18,759 nt of DNA, taken from assembly GCA_035707805.1 (NCBI GenBank), contig DASSTS010000048.1:1-18759 (forward strand), in the 5' to 3' direction. The notes under the pieces are model-generated. The model ran no database searches and had not been told where the DNA came from. It worked only from the letters and a program-made list of their open reading frames with translations. Origin of the DNA: Castellaniella sp035707805 (GTDB lineage Bacteria > Pseudomonadota > Gammaproteobacteria > Burkholderiales > Burkholderiaceae_B). This document shows positions 1 to 6,367 of the stretch, in pieces. The translations under genes and the position numbers were made by a program. Numbering within the stretch: the first letter of the stretch is position 1; each line of letters begins with the position of its first letter.

Positions 1-777
1 GTCTGCTCCGAGACCTGCGTCGGCCGCATCCGCTATCTCGGCGTGATGCTCTATGACGCCGACCGGATCGAGGAAGCAGCGAGCGTCGAGAATGACCAGC
101 ACCTCTACCGCTCGCAGCTCGACATCTTCCTGGACCCGAACGACCCGGCGGTGCAGGCCCAGGCGCGGGCAGACGGCGTGCCGGATCTGTGGCTGGAGGC
201 GGCGAAGCATTCGCCCGTCTACAAGATGGCGATCGAATGGGGCATTGCCTTCCCGCTGCACCCGGAATACCGCACCCTGCCGATGGTCTGGTACGTGCCG
301 CCGCTCTCTCCGGTGCAGAGCGCGCACCAGGCCGGGCATATCGGCTGGGATGAGAACGGGCTGCCGGATGTCAGCGCGCTGCGCATCCCCGTCCGCTACC
401 TCGCCAACCTGCTGACCGCCGGGGCGGAGGCGCCGGTCACTCTGGCCCTGCAGCGGATGATGGCGATGCGCATGCATATGCGGGTGCGCAGCGTCGAGGG
501 CCGGATGGATGCCGATGTCCTGAAGGCAGTCGGCCTCAGCCTGGAGCAGGTGGAGGAGATGTACCGGATCATGGCGATCGCCAACTACGAGGACCGCTTC
601 GTCATCCCGACGACGCACCGCGAGGCGGTCGAGGACGCCTACGACCTGCGCGGCTCCTGCGGCTTCACCTTCGGCAACGGCTGCTCGGGCGGCAGTTCCG
701 AGGGTTCGCTGTTCGGCAAGCCGCGCAACAAGCGCAAGCCGAGCGTGGTCTTCCTCGATCCGGCCCGCACCGCCTGA
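1..777 (+). CDS. narH: Respiratory nitrate reductase beta subunit NarH (5'-truncated by window edge)
   Basis: This is the iron-sulfur electron-transfer subunit of the membrane-bound nitrate reductase NarGHI, which passes electrons from the NarI haems to the NarG molybdenum site on the cytoplasmic face. The frame is open from base 1, so only the last 258 residues (about half of the usual ~510) are present. The fragment opens with a CSETCVGRIRYLG block, which carries cluster-ligating cysteines and is near-identical to E. coli NarH. It continues with FLDPNDP, SPVYKMA, LPLHPEYRTLPMVWYVPPLSP-type and IANYEDRFV motifs, all NarH hallmarks. An internal GTG/ATG near base 43 is not a real start because homology continues upstream to the edge. 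narJ follows after 9 bases, so they are one operon; narG should lie just outside the window. Confidence 0.97.
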   Translation, partial: VCSETCVGRIRYLGVMLYDADRIEEAASVENDQHLYRSQLDIFLDPNDPAVQAQARADGVPDLWLEAAKHSPVYKMAIEWGIAFPLHPEYRTLPMVWYVPPLSPVQSAHQAGHIGWDENGLPDVSALRIPVRYLANLLTAGAEAPVTLALQRMMAMRMHMRVRSVEGRMDADVLKAVGLSLEQVEEMYRIMAIANYEDRFVIPTTHREAVEDAYDLRGSCGFTFGNGCSGGSSEGSLFGKPRNKRKPSVVFLDPARTA

Positions 778-786
778 GGACGCGCG

Positions 787-1479
787 ATGACCCAGACCCT
801 CACCCCCCGCGACATTCCCGTGTTTTCCGTGCTCTCGGTCCTGCTCGGCTATCCCGAGCAGGACTGGCTGGATGCGCTGCCCGAACTGTCCGACGCGCTG
901 CCCGCGCCGGTCCGCCAGCGCCTGGAGCCTGTCTTTGCGCACCTGCGCGCCTTCGACGACCTGATCGAGCTGCAGGAGGCCTATGTGGCGACCTTCGACC
1001 GGCGCGCGGCCCATTCCCTGCATCTGTTCGAGCACGTCCACGGCGAATCCCGCGACCGCGGCCAGGCCATGGTGGATCTGCAGCAGGAATACCTGAAGCA
1101 CGGCCTGGAGCCCGCCACCTCGGAATTGCCGGACTACGTCCCGCTGTTCCTGGAATTCCTCGGCCAGATTCCGCCCGCGGCGGCGCAGGACCTGTTGGGC
1201 GACGCCATCCACGTGCTGTCCCGGCTGGGCGACAAGCTGGGCGAATCCGGCAGCCCCTATGCCTGCGTGTTCGCCCAGTTGCGCGCCATGACGGACGTGC
1301 AGCCCGAGGTCCTGCCGGATCCGCCCGAAGGCGAGATGGAGGAAACCATGATCACCTTCGGCCCGCAGGCCGACGGTACCGAGCCGCTGCTGATGCGCCG
1401 GCCCGGCGGCGATGCCCAGCCGCTCGTTTTTCACCCGCCGCGTTCACGGGCCGGCCGCCCCGACGGAACCCGGCACTGA
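787..1479 (+). CDS. narJ: Nitrate reductase assembly chaperone NarJ
   Basis: NarJ is a TorD-family cytoplasmic chaperone that binds the NarG N-terminus and holds NarGH until molybdenum cofactor is inserted and the complex docks on NarI. The 230-residue product fits the family's usual length. It shows the early helix SVLSVLLGYPE, the HLFEHVHGESRDRGQAMVDL block and the DYVPLFLEFLG motif, which corresponds to the conserved DHLPLYLEYL of other NarJ proteins. An acidic, methionine-containing tail follows. The ATG is preceded by an AGGA-type ribosome site that overlaps the narH stop region. The narI ribosome site overlaps the narJ stop, so translation of the two is probably coupled. Position between narH and narI confirms the call. 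Confidence 0.96.
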   Translation: MTQTLTPRDIPVFSVLSVLLGYPEQDWLDALPELSDALPAPVRQRLEPVFAHLRAFDDLIELQEAYVATFDRRAAHSLHLFEHVHGESRDRGQAMVDLQQEYLKHGLEPATSELPDYVPLFLEFLGQIPPAAAQDLLGDAIHVLSRLGDKLGESGSPYACVFAQLRAMTDVQPEVLPDPPEGEMEETMITFGPQADGTEPLLMRRPGGDAQPLVFHPPRSRAGRPDGTRH

Positions 1480-1489
1480 GGAGATCATC

Positions 1490-2179
1490 ATGAAAGACAC
1501 GCTCGATCTGTTCTTTTTCGGGGTGTACCCCTATATCGCCCTGACGGTGTTCCTGCTGGGCAGCCTAGTGCGCTTCGAGCGCGAGCAGTACACCTGGAAA
1601 AGCGACTCCAGCCAGTTGCTGCGCCGGGGTTCGCTGCGCTGGGGCAGCAACCTGTTCCACATCGGCATCATCTCGCTGTTCTTCACCCATCTCGTGGGCT
1701 TGCTGACCCCGCCCGCCGTCTATCACGCCTTCGGCGTCAGCACGCACGCCAAGCAATGGATGGCCATCGTGGTGGGGGCGGTCCTGGGGGTGATCTGCCT
1801 GATCGGCCTGGTCCTGCTGATCCACCGCCGCTGGTCCGAGATCCGCCTGATGCACAATTCCGGCGTCGCCGACTGGGTGACGCTGCTGTGGATCCTGCTG
1901 GTGCTGGCGTTCGGGCTGGCGACCCTGTTCACCTCGGTGCACCACACCGACGGCGCGGTGATGGTGCAGCTGGGCGACTGGGCCCAGCGCATCGTGACGT
2001 TCCGCTCCGGCGCGGTGGGGGCGATGGAAGGCGTGCCGGCCGTCTACCGCCTGCACATGGTGCTGGGAATGACGCTCTTCGTCATCTTTCCGTTCACGCG
2101 GCTGGTGCACGTCTGGTCGGGCTTCGCCTCGGTCACCTACCTGGCGCGCCCCTGGCAACTGGTGCGGCCGCGCCGCTGA
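1490..2179 (+). CDS. narI: Respiratory nitrate reductase gamma subunit NarI (cytochrome b)
   Basis: NarI is the membrane dihaem cytochrome b that oxidises quinol on the periplasmic side and passes electrons to NarH. The start chosen is the ATG at 1490, with a GAGGAG ribosome site at 1478-1483 overlapping the narJ stop. The in-frame codon at 1412 lies inside narJ and lacks homology. The product has 229 residues (E. coli NarI 225) and about five hydrophobic spans. Four histidines at 57, 67, 189 and 207 match the spacing of the E. coli haem ligands His56, His66, His187 and His205. The N-terminal FFFGVYPYIALTVFLLGS and C-terminal FPFTRLVHVWS segments are family signatures. The parvulin gene follows after 9 bases in the same operon. 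Confidence 0.97.
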   Translation: MKDTLDLFFFGVYPYIALTVFLLGSLVRFEREQYTWKSDSSQLLRRGSLRWGSNLFHIGIISLFFTHLVGLLTPPAVYHAFGVSTHAKQWMAIVVGAVLGVICLIGLVLLIHRRWSEIRLMHNSGVADWVTLLWILLVLAFGLATLFTSVHHTDGAVMVQLGDWAQRIVTFRSGAVGAMEGVPAVYRLHMVLGMTLFVIFPFTRLVHVWSGFASVTYLARPWQLVRPRR

Positions 2180-2188
2180 GGAATCCCC

Positions 2189-2935
2189 ATGATCACCGTC
2201 AACGACGTCACCATCACGGAATCCGACATCCTGGCCGAGGTTCCGAATCACGGGCAGGAATCCAATCCGCGCCTGGCCGCCGGCCAGGAGCTGGTGTTGC
2301 GCGAGCTCGTGCGCCAGCGCGGCGCCGAGCTGGGCCTGAATGCCGACGGCGATGAGGCCCTGATGGCGGCGGTGCTGGCCGAGGACGTGCGCACGCCGCG
2401 GGCCGACGAGGCCAGCTGCCTGCGCTATTACCAGCAGCATCCCGACGAGTTCCGCGAGGGCGACCTGGTGGAGGTCTGGCACATCCTGTTCCAGGCGACC
2501 TCGGCCCTGGACGTGCAGAAACTGCGGTCGCGCGCCAACCTGCACCTGGCCGAACTGCACCGCAAGGGCGCCGGCCATTTCGCCCAGTACGCGCGGGAGC
2601 TGTCCAACTGCCCCTCCGGGGCGCAGGGCGGCGCCCTGGGCGAACTGACACGTGGCGAGATGGTGCCCGAATTCGAGAAGGCCGTGTTCGCCATGCCCGC
2701 CGACACGCTGGCGGGCGAGCTGGTGGAAACGCGCTTCGGTTTCCACATCGTGCGCACCGGCCGCAAGGTCGAAGGCCGCCTCCTGCCCTTTGCCGAGGTG
2801 CGCGAGCGCCTGGCCGCGTGGATGGAGGAATCCAGCTATCGCCGGGCGGTGCATCAGTACCTGCAGCAATTGGTGGGTGGCGCCCGCATCGAGGGCATCC
2901 CCATGCAGGGATCGGATTCGCCGCTGGTGCAGTAA
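2189..2935 (+). CDS. PpiC/NifM-type peptidyl-prolyl cis-trans isomerase of the nar operon
   Basis: The 248-residue protein has an N-terminal helical region rich in charged residues (about 1-90). A parvulin domain (about 94-190) follows, containing the VEVWHILF strand, the hydrophobic FAQYARELSNCPSG stretch, GGALGELTRGEMVPEFEKAV and the closing RFGFHIVRT motif. A short C-terminal helix region ends it. There is no signal peptide, so it should act in the cytoplasm, where NarGH is assembled, unlike periplasmic SurA or PpiA. NifM is a related soluble parvulin that matures nitrogenase Fe protein. A PpiC gene directly behind narI is also known in Pseudomonas aeruginosa narGHJI. A role in folding a nitrate reductase subunit is inference from that context. 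Start ATG 2189 has GAGGA just upstream, overlapping the narI stop. Confidence 0.93.
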   Translation: MITVNDVTITESDILAEVPNHGQESNPRLAAGQELVLRELVRQRGAELGLNADGDEALMAAVLAEDVRTPRADEASCLRYYQQHPDEFREGDLVEVWHILFQATSALDVQKLRSRANLHLAELHRKGAGHFAQYARELSNCPSGAQGGALGELTRGEMVPEFEKAVFAMPADTLAGELVETRFGFHIVRTGRKVEGRLLPFAEVRERLAAWMEESSYRRAVHQYLQQLVGGARIEGIPMQGSDSPLVQ

Positions 2936-2939
2936 GCGG

Positions 2940-2967
2940 CTGCCCGGCCTGGAAGAAAGCCCGGCAG
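2940..2967. terminator. Possible bidirectional hairpin between ppiC and nsrR
   Basis: The 37-base gap between two converging genes holds an inverted repeat with arms CTGCCCGGC (2940-2948) and GCCCGGCAG (2959-2967). The arms pair at eight of nine positions around a 10-base loop. There is no T-run on either side, so as an intrinsic terminator it is weak. Its position between converging stops is the main argument. Confidence 0.3.
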
Positions 2968-2972
2968 GGGGT

Positions 2973-3449
2973 TCAGGCTTTCAGCCTGATGCGCGGCTCC
3001 GGGGCGGCGGGCGCGTCGCCGGCCCCGGAGGCCGGGGGCAGCTGCGCCGGCGGGGGCGGCAGCACGTCCGCCAGCGTGCGGGCGTCCAGATAGTCCATGA
3101 AGGCTTGCAGGGCCCCGGCGATGACCGGCTTCAGGCCGCAGCGGCCCGACAGGATGCACTGGTTGCCGGCGCCCATGCATTCGACCAGGGACAGGTCGTT
3201 TTCCATGTCCCGGATCAGGGCGCCCAGGGAAATGTCCGCCGGTTCGTGCGCGAGTTCCATCCCGCCGTTCTTGCCGCGCACCGTGCGGATCCAGCCGCGC
3301 TGGCCCAGCCGGTGCGTGATCTTCATCAGGTGCGGTTCGGAAATGCCGTAGAACCGGGCGATCTCGGAGATCGTGCAAAGACGGTCGCGGTGGCTGCTGA
3401 GATACATCAGCAGCCGGACCGCGTAGTCGCTCATGTTGGTCAGGCGCAT
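2973..3449 (-). CDS. nsrR: NsrR-type Rrf2 family nitric-oxide-sensing repressor
   Basis: NsrR is a dimeric winged-helix repressor whose iron-sulfur cluster is destroyed by NO, releasing NO-detoxification promoters. The N-terminus MRLTNMSDYA aligns with E. coli NsrR (MQLTSFTDYG), which supports the start used although no strong ribosome site is visible. The helix-turn-helix lies at about 26-50 (ISEIARFYGISEPHLMKI) and the wing contains VRGKNGGMEL. Three cysteines at 91, 98 and 104 form the cluster motif. Asp8 is present and corresponds to the fourth ligand described for Streptomyces NsrR. The last ~28 residues are a Pro/Ala-rich tail not typical of the family. It is the third gene of the haemoglobin-nnrS-nsrR operon, 15 bases after nnrS, so it would repress its own synthesis through the upstream operator. 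Confidence 0.92.
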   Translation of the reverse strand: MRLTNMSDYAVRLLMYLSSHRDRLCTISEIARFYGISEPHLMKITHRLGQRGWIRTVRGKNGGMELAHEPADISLGALIRDMENDLSLVECMGAGNQCILSGRCGLKPVIAGALQAFMDYLDARTLADVLPPPPAQLPPASGAGDAPAAPEPRIRLKA

Positions 3450-3464
3450 GGTCGGCGGCCCGGT

Positions 3465-4784
3465 TCAGCGGCCCGGGGCCGGCTGCGCGGCGGGCCGGGC
3501 GGGCGCGGCGGCCGGCGCGGGCCGGTCGGGGCGCGGGCGGATCAGCATCGGCACGAAGCGCCACAGGTACAGCCCCAGCGACAGGATCCAGGCCAGCGCG
3601 GCCAGGTGCAGCAGGTGCAGGCTGACCGACGAGGGCCACAGCGCGGCCAGCCGCAGCAGCGCGGCGGCCACCATCAGCCAGTGGCCGGCCAGCATGCTGC
3701 GATCCAGCGCCAGCGGGCGCCCCAGGTGGCCCAGGGCTGTGCGGGTGAGCATGCCGATGATCAGGATGCAGAATCCGGCCAGCCCGATCACGTGGACGTG
3801 GGTCGCGCTGCGGGCCAGCACGCCGCGCAGCAGGGCCGGATCGAACAGGTTGCTGAACTGCCAGGCGGCCAGCAGCAGACCCAGGCCGATGAAGGCATAG
3901 CCCAGGTACAGGATCCACAGCATGGGCTTGTGCAGCACGGCGCGGGGTTTCCAGCAGACCAACTGCCCGAGGCTGATCAGGCCGGTGACGAGCAGGCAGG
4001 CCGCCATGACGAGCGGCAGCGCGTGCGGGCCGCTGCCGGGCGCCATGGGCGTGCCGGTGGCCTGCACCAGGACCCCGGCGGCCAGCGCCGCCGCGCTGAA
4101 GACCATCTGCGCCTGGCCCGAGCGCGTCAGCATGGGGATCTGCAGGCCCTGCACCATGCGCGTGGCAAAGAACGGAATCACGCGGCGCGCGATCAGCAGG
4201 GCGATCACCGCCATGCCGATGAGGCCCAGGTCGAAGCGTTCCATCAGCAGGGCGTAGTCGCCCCGCAGGGCCGCCAGCAGGTACAGCAGGTCGGCGACGC
4301 CCAGCAGCAGGATCAGGAGCGGCAGGCCGTAGTTGCGCCGGCTGCGGCCCTTGAACATGACCCGGGCCAGCGCCAGGGCCGCACCCAGGAAGAACAGCAG
4401 CTCGGCGGCCGTGGCGATCCAGAAACCCGTGCGCCCGCCCAGCAGGAAGCCGACGCGGGCGACGCACCAGAGCGCGCACAGCGCCGCCAGCGGCCGGCCC
4501 TGCAGGGGGTTGAAGCCGGTCCAGGTGGCGCTGGCCGTCAGCAGGAAGCCGACCGCGATGGTGATGATGAAGCCCCACAGCATTTCGTGCGCGTGCCAGG
4601 CCACCATCGACAGCGGCTCGCCCAGCAGCTGCGGGGCGAAGATCCACAGGGCGATGGAAATCACCGCCCAGGCCGCCCCCGCGATGTACAAGGGACGGAA
4701 GCCCAGGGCGAGGAAGGCCGCCATGGAAGGGCGGTGCGGCGCGGGCGCGGCCGGGGTTTCCTCAACGTTCAGCAGGCGAGACAT
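3465..4784 (-). CDS. nnrS: NnrS family haem/copper membrane protein (NO stress)
   Basis: NnrS is a polytopic inner-membrane protein that binds haem and copper and protects against NO stress in denitrifiers; its exact chemistry is unresolved. The 439-residue product has about 12 hydrophobic spans. It carries the family motif WHAHEMLWGF at about 63-72, a mid-protein RMVQGLQIPMLTR segment and the late HVHVIGLAGFCILIIGMLTRTALGHLGRPL region, used here only as a description of positions ~325-355. The histidines in these motifs are candidate metal or haem ligands. The N-terminal ~20 residues are soluble and Pro/Ala-rich, as is the short C-terminal tail. The gene starts inside the end of the haemoglobin gene (23-base overlap), implying coupled translation. 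Confidence 0.95.
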   Translation of the reverse strand: MSRLLNVEETPAAPAPHRPSMAAFLALGFRPLYIAGAAWAVISIALWIFAPQLLGEPLSMVAWHAHEMLWGFIITIAVGFLLTASATWTGFNPLQGRPLAALCALWCVARVGFLLGGRTGFWIATAAELLFFLGAALALARVMFKGRSRRNYGLPLLILLLGVADLLYLLAALRGDYALLMERFDLGLIGMAVIALLIARRVIPFFATRMVQGLQIPMLTRSGQAQMVFSAAALAAGVLVQATGTPMAPGSGPHALPLVMAACLLVTGLISLGQLVCWKPRAVLHKPMLWILYLGYAFIGLGLLLAAWQFSNLFDPALLRGVLARSATHVHVIGLAGFCILIIGMLTRTALGHLGRPLALDRSMLAGHWLMVAAALLRLAALWPSSVSLHLLHLAALAWILSLGLYLWRFVPMLIRPRPDRPAPAAAPARPAAQPAPGR

Positions 4785-5184
4785 GGGCGTCGAACTCCGT
4801 CACGGGTTGGTCGGGGTGGTGGCTGATCTGATAGCCGTACCAGAGGCTGCGGGCGATGCGCCGGGCGAAGTCCTCTGCCTGGGCCGCGAAGGCGGGATTG
4901 TCGAATTCGGTCAGCGTCTCGCGAAACAGGTCCAGCCAGCGGATGAACATGGGGCCTTGCAGATCCGGCAGGGCTACGTGGCGCGGCATGGGCGTGCCGC
5001 TGTAGGTGCCGCTGCGGCGCAGCAGCGAGGACCAGAACCGCACCATGCGTTCCAGGTGCTCGTCCCAGTCGTCGATGTGTGCGTCGAAGATCGGCCCGAG
5101 GACTCCATCCTGCCGCACCCGGCGGTAAAAATGGTGGACCAGGGTGACGATCTCGTCTTCCGTGCAGACCGTGGGTTCGTCCAT
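4762..5184 (-). CDS. Group III truncated haemoglobin (Ctb-like)
   Basis: The 140-residue product resembles Campylobacter Ctb and other group III 2-on-2 globins, which bind O2/NO and defend against nitrosative stress. Counting from the MDEPTV start, Tyr20 (B10) lies in HHFYRRVRQD, His43 (E7) in DEHLERMVRFW, the proximal His69 (F8) in MPRHVALPDL and Trp83 (G8) in FIRWLDLF. All four are expected key residues. LGPIF and GTYSG are also family features. An alternative in-frame ATG at 5202 adds six residues (MDRETR). I prefer 5184 because the predicted transcript begins about 5212, leaving only ~10 bases before 5202. Neither start has a clear ribosome site. It is the first gene of the NsrR-controlled operon and overlaps nnrS by 23 bases. 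Confidence 0.93.
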   Translation of the reverse strand: MDEPTVCTEDEIVTLVHHFYRRVRQDGVLGPIFDAHIDDWDEHLERMVRFWSSLLRRSGTYSGTPMPRHVALPDLQGPMFIRWLDLFRETLTEFDNPAFAAQAEDFARRIARSLWYGYQISHHPDQPVTEFDAHVSPAER

Positions 5185-5209
5185 GCGGGTCTCGCGATCC
5201 ATTGAATTA

Positions 5210-5232
5210 AAGGTTCCTATTATAAGTATCTT
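5210..5232 (-). promoter_or_regulatory. Putative NsrR operator (11-1-11 inverted repeat)
   Basis: Read on the minus strand, half-sites AAGATACTTAT and ATAGGAACCTT flank one central base. Eight of eleven positions are symmetric. Against the E. coli NsrR half-site AAGATGYATTT they match at about eight and seven positions. The site covers the -10 box of the haemoglobin promoter, so binding would block RNA polymerase. nsrR is encoded downstream in the same operon. Motif assignment is by eye. Confidence 0.7.
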
Positions 5233-5247
5233 CATGACGGCGCGCAA
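5219..5247 (-). promoter_or_regulatory. Sigma70-type promoter of the haemoglobin-nnrS-nsrR operon
   Basis: On the minus strand a perfect -10 TATAAT occupies 5224-5219, with TTGCGC as -35 at 5247-5242 and a 17-base spacer. The predicted start is near 5212. The -10 box lies inside the inverted repeat taken as the NsrR operator. Confidence 0.65.
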
Positions 5248-5341
5248 AGCCCCGCGGAGATCGCCCGGAGCCGGCCCTTCAGTTATCATCAACACCTTGC
5301 CGGGGAACCGCCCGGATCGCCCATTGTCATTGACCTTCGCC

Positions 5342-6367
5342 ATGTCCGAGCCTGTCTTCCTGTCCTGCGTCGTGCCCTGCCTGAACGAGCACACCAATCT
5401 GGGCATCCTGCTGCCGGAACTGCTGGCGACCCTGCAACCCCAGGTGGATGCGCTGGAGATCCTCGTCGTCGACGACGGCAGCACGGACGGCACGCCCGAT
5501 CTTCTGCGCCACTGGTGCGGCCTGCATCCCGAGATCGTCTACTTGCGCCTGTCGCGCAATTTCGGCAAGGAGGCCGCCCTGACCGCCGGCCTCGAAGCCG
5601 CGCGGGGCAACGTCGTCGTCTGTCTGGATGCCGATATGCAGCATCCGCCGCAGATGATCTGCGCCATGCTGGCCCGCTGGCGCGAGGGCGTTCAGATGGT
5701 CTATGCCGTGCGCGCAACCCGCCAGGACGAGAGCCCGTTCAAGCGCATCGGCTCGCGTCTGTTCTACGCGCTGATGCGCACTTCCGACGGCCGCACGGTG
5801 CCGCCCAATGCCGGCGATTTCCGGCTGATGGACCGGGTGGTGGTGGACGCGCTGCTGCAACTGCCCGAGCGCGACCGCTTTATGAAGGGGCTTTTCGCCT
5901 GGGTGGGCTTCGAGGCCGAGGCCATGCCCTACGTGCCGCCGCAGCGCCTGCACGGCGTCAGCCGCTTCCGCCCGCTGAAACTGCTGCGTTTCGCCGTGGA
6001 CGGCCTGACGGCCTTCACCACCTGGCCCCTGCGCCTGCTCAGTCTGGCGGGCGCCTGCCTGTCCCTGGTGGCCTTTCTCTACGGGCTGCTGATCATCGTC
6101 ACGCACTTGCTGTATGGCGATGCGGTGCGCGGCTGGGCCACGCTCATCACCGTGGTCCTGTTCTTCTCGGGGGTGAATCTGATGTCCCTGGGCGTGGTCG
6201 GCGAATACATCGCCCGTATCTTCACCGAGGTCAAGGGCCGGCCCGTCTACCTGCTGCGCGAGCGGCTGGGCGGCGACCGGGACTCGGACAGCGGACGCGG
6301 CCGTCCGGCGGACGGCGGGGCGGCGGATGGCGCCGCCGCGAGCGGCGATCCCGGGGAGGCGCGCTGA
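5342..6367 (+). CDS. GT2 polyprenyl-phosphate glycosyltransferase (ArnC/GtrB/DPM1-like; LgmA-like)
   Basis: This enzyme class transfers a sugar from a nucleotide donor to undecaprenyl phosphate on the cytoplasmic side of the inner membrane. The 341-residue product begins with the GT-A fold motif VVPCLNEHTNL. It then has DDGSTDGT (Asp44/45), the metal-binding DADMQHPP (Asp96, Asp98) and a RDRFMKGLFAWVGF block. Two C-terminal membrane spans (about 220-295) end in EYIARIFTEVKGRPVYLLRERLG, as in ArnC/GtrB proteins. An in-frame opening extends upstream to 5144, but homology starts at MSEPVFLSCVVP, so ATG 5342 is chosen; its ribosome site is weak. The next gene starts in an ATGA-like overlap (TGATG). 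With the ArnT-like, GtrA and deacetylase genes it matches the Bordetella lipid A glucosamine pathway as I recall it; the sugar is not readable from sequence. Confidence 0.9.
   Translation: MSEPVFLSCVVPCLNEHTNLGILLPELLATLQPQVDALEILVVDDGSTDGTPDLLRHWCGLHPEIVYLRLSRNFGKEAALTAGLEAARGNVVVCLDADMQHPPQMICAMLARWREGVQMVYAVRATRQDESPFKRIGSRLFYALMRTSDGRTVPPNAGDFRLMDRVVVDALLQLPERDRFMKGLFAWVGFEAEAMPYVPPQRLHGVSRFRPLKLLRFAVDGLTAFTTWPLRLLSLAGACLSLVAFLYGLLIIVTHLLYGDAVRGWATLITVVLFFSGVNLMSLGVVGEYIARIFTEVKGRPVYLLRERLGGDRDSDSGRGRPADGGAADGAAASGDPGEAR

Noticed and set aside
43..777. narH starting at the internal GTG/ATG near base 43
   Set aside because: NarH homology, including the CSETC cysteines, continues upstream to base 1, so the gene is cut by the window edge rather than starting here.
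2652..4826. A 724-codon open frame on the plus strand across the nsrR-nnrS region
   Set aside because: It is the antisense shadow of nnrS and nsrR; the translation is low-complexity Arg/Gln/Gly-rich and has no domain, while both minus-strand proteins carry clear family motifs.
5278..5295. Possible FNR/Dnr box around TTATCATCAA between the haemoglobin and GT2 genes
   Set aside because: Only the ATCAA half is good; the opposite half (TCAGT) matches TTGAT at two of five positions.
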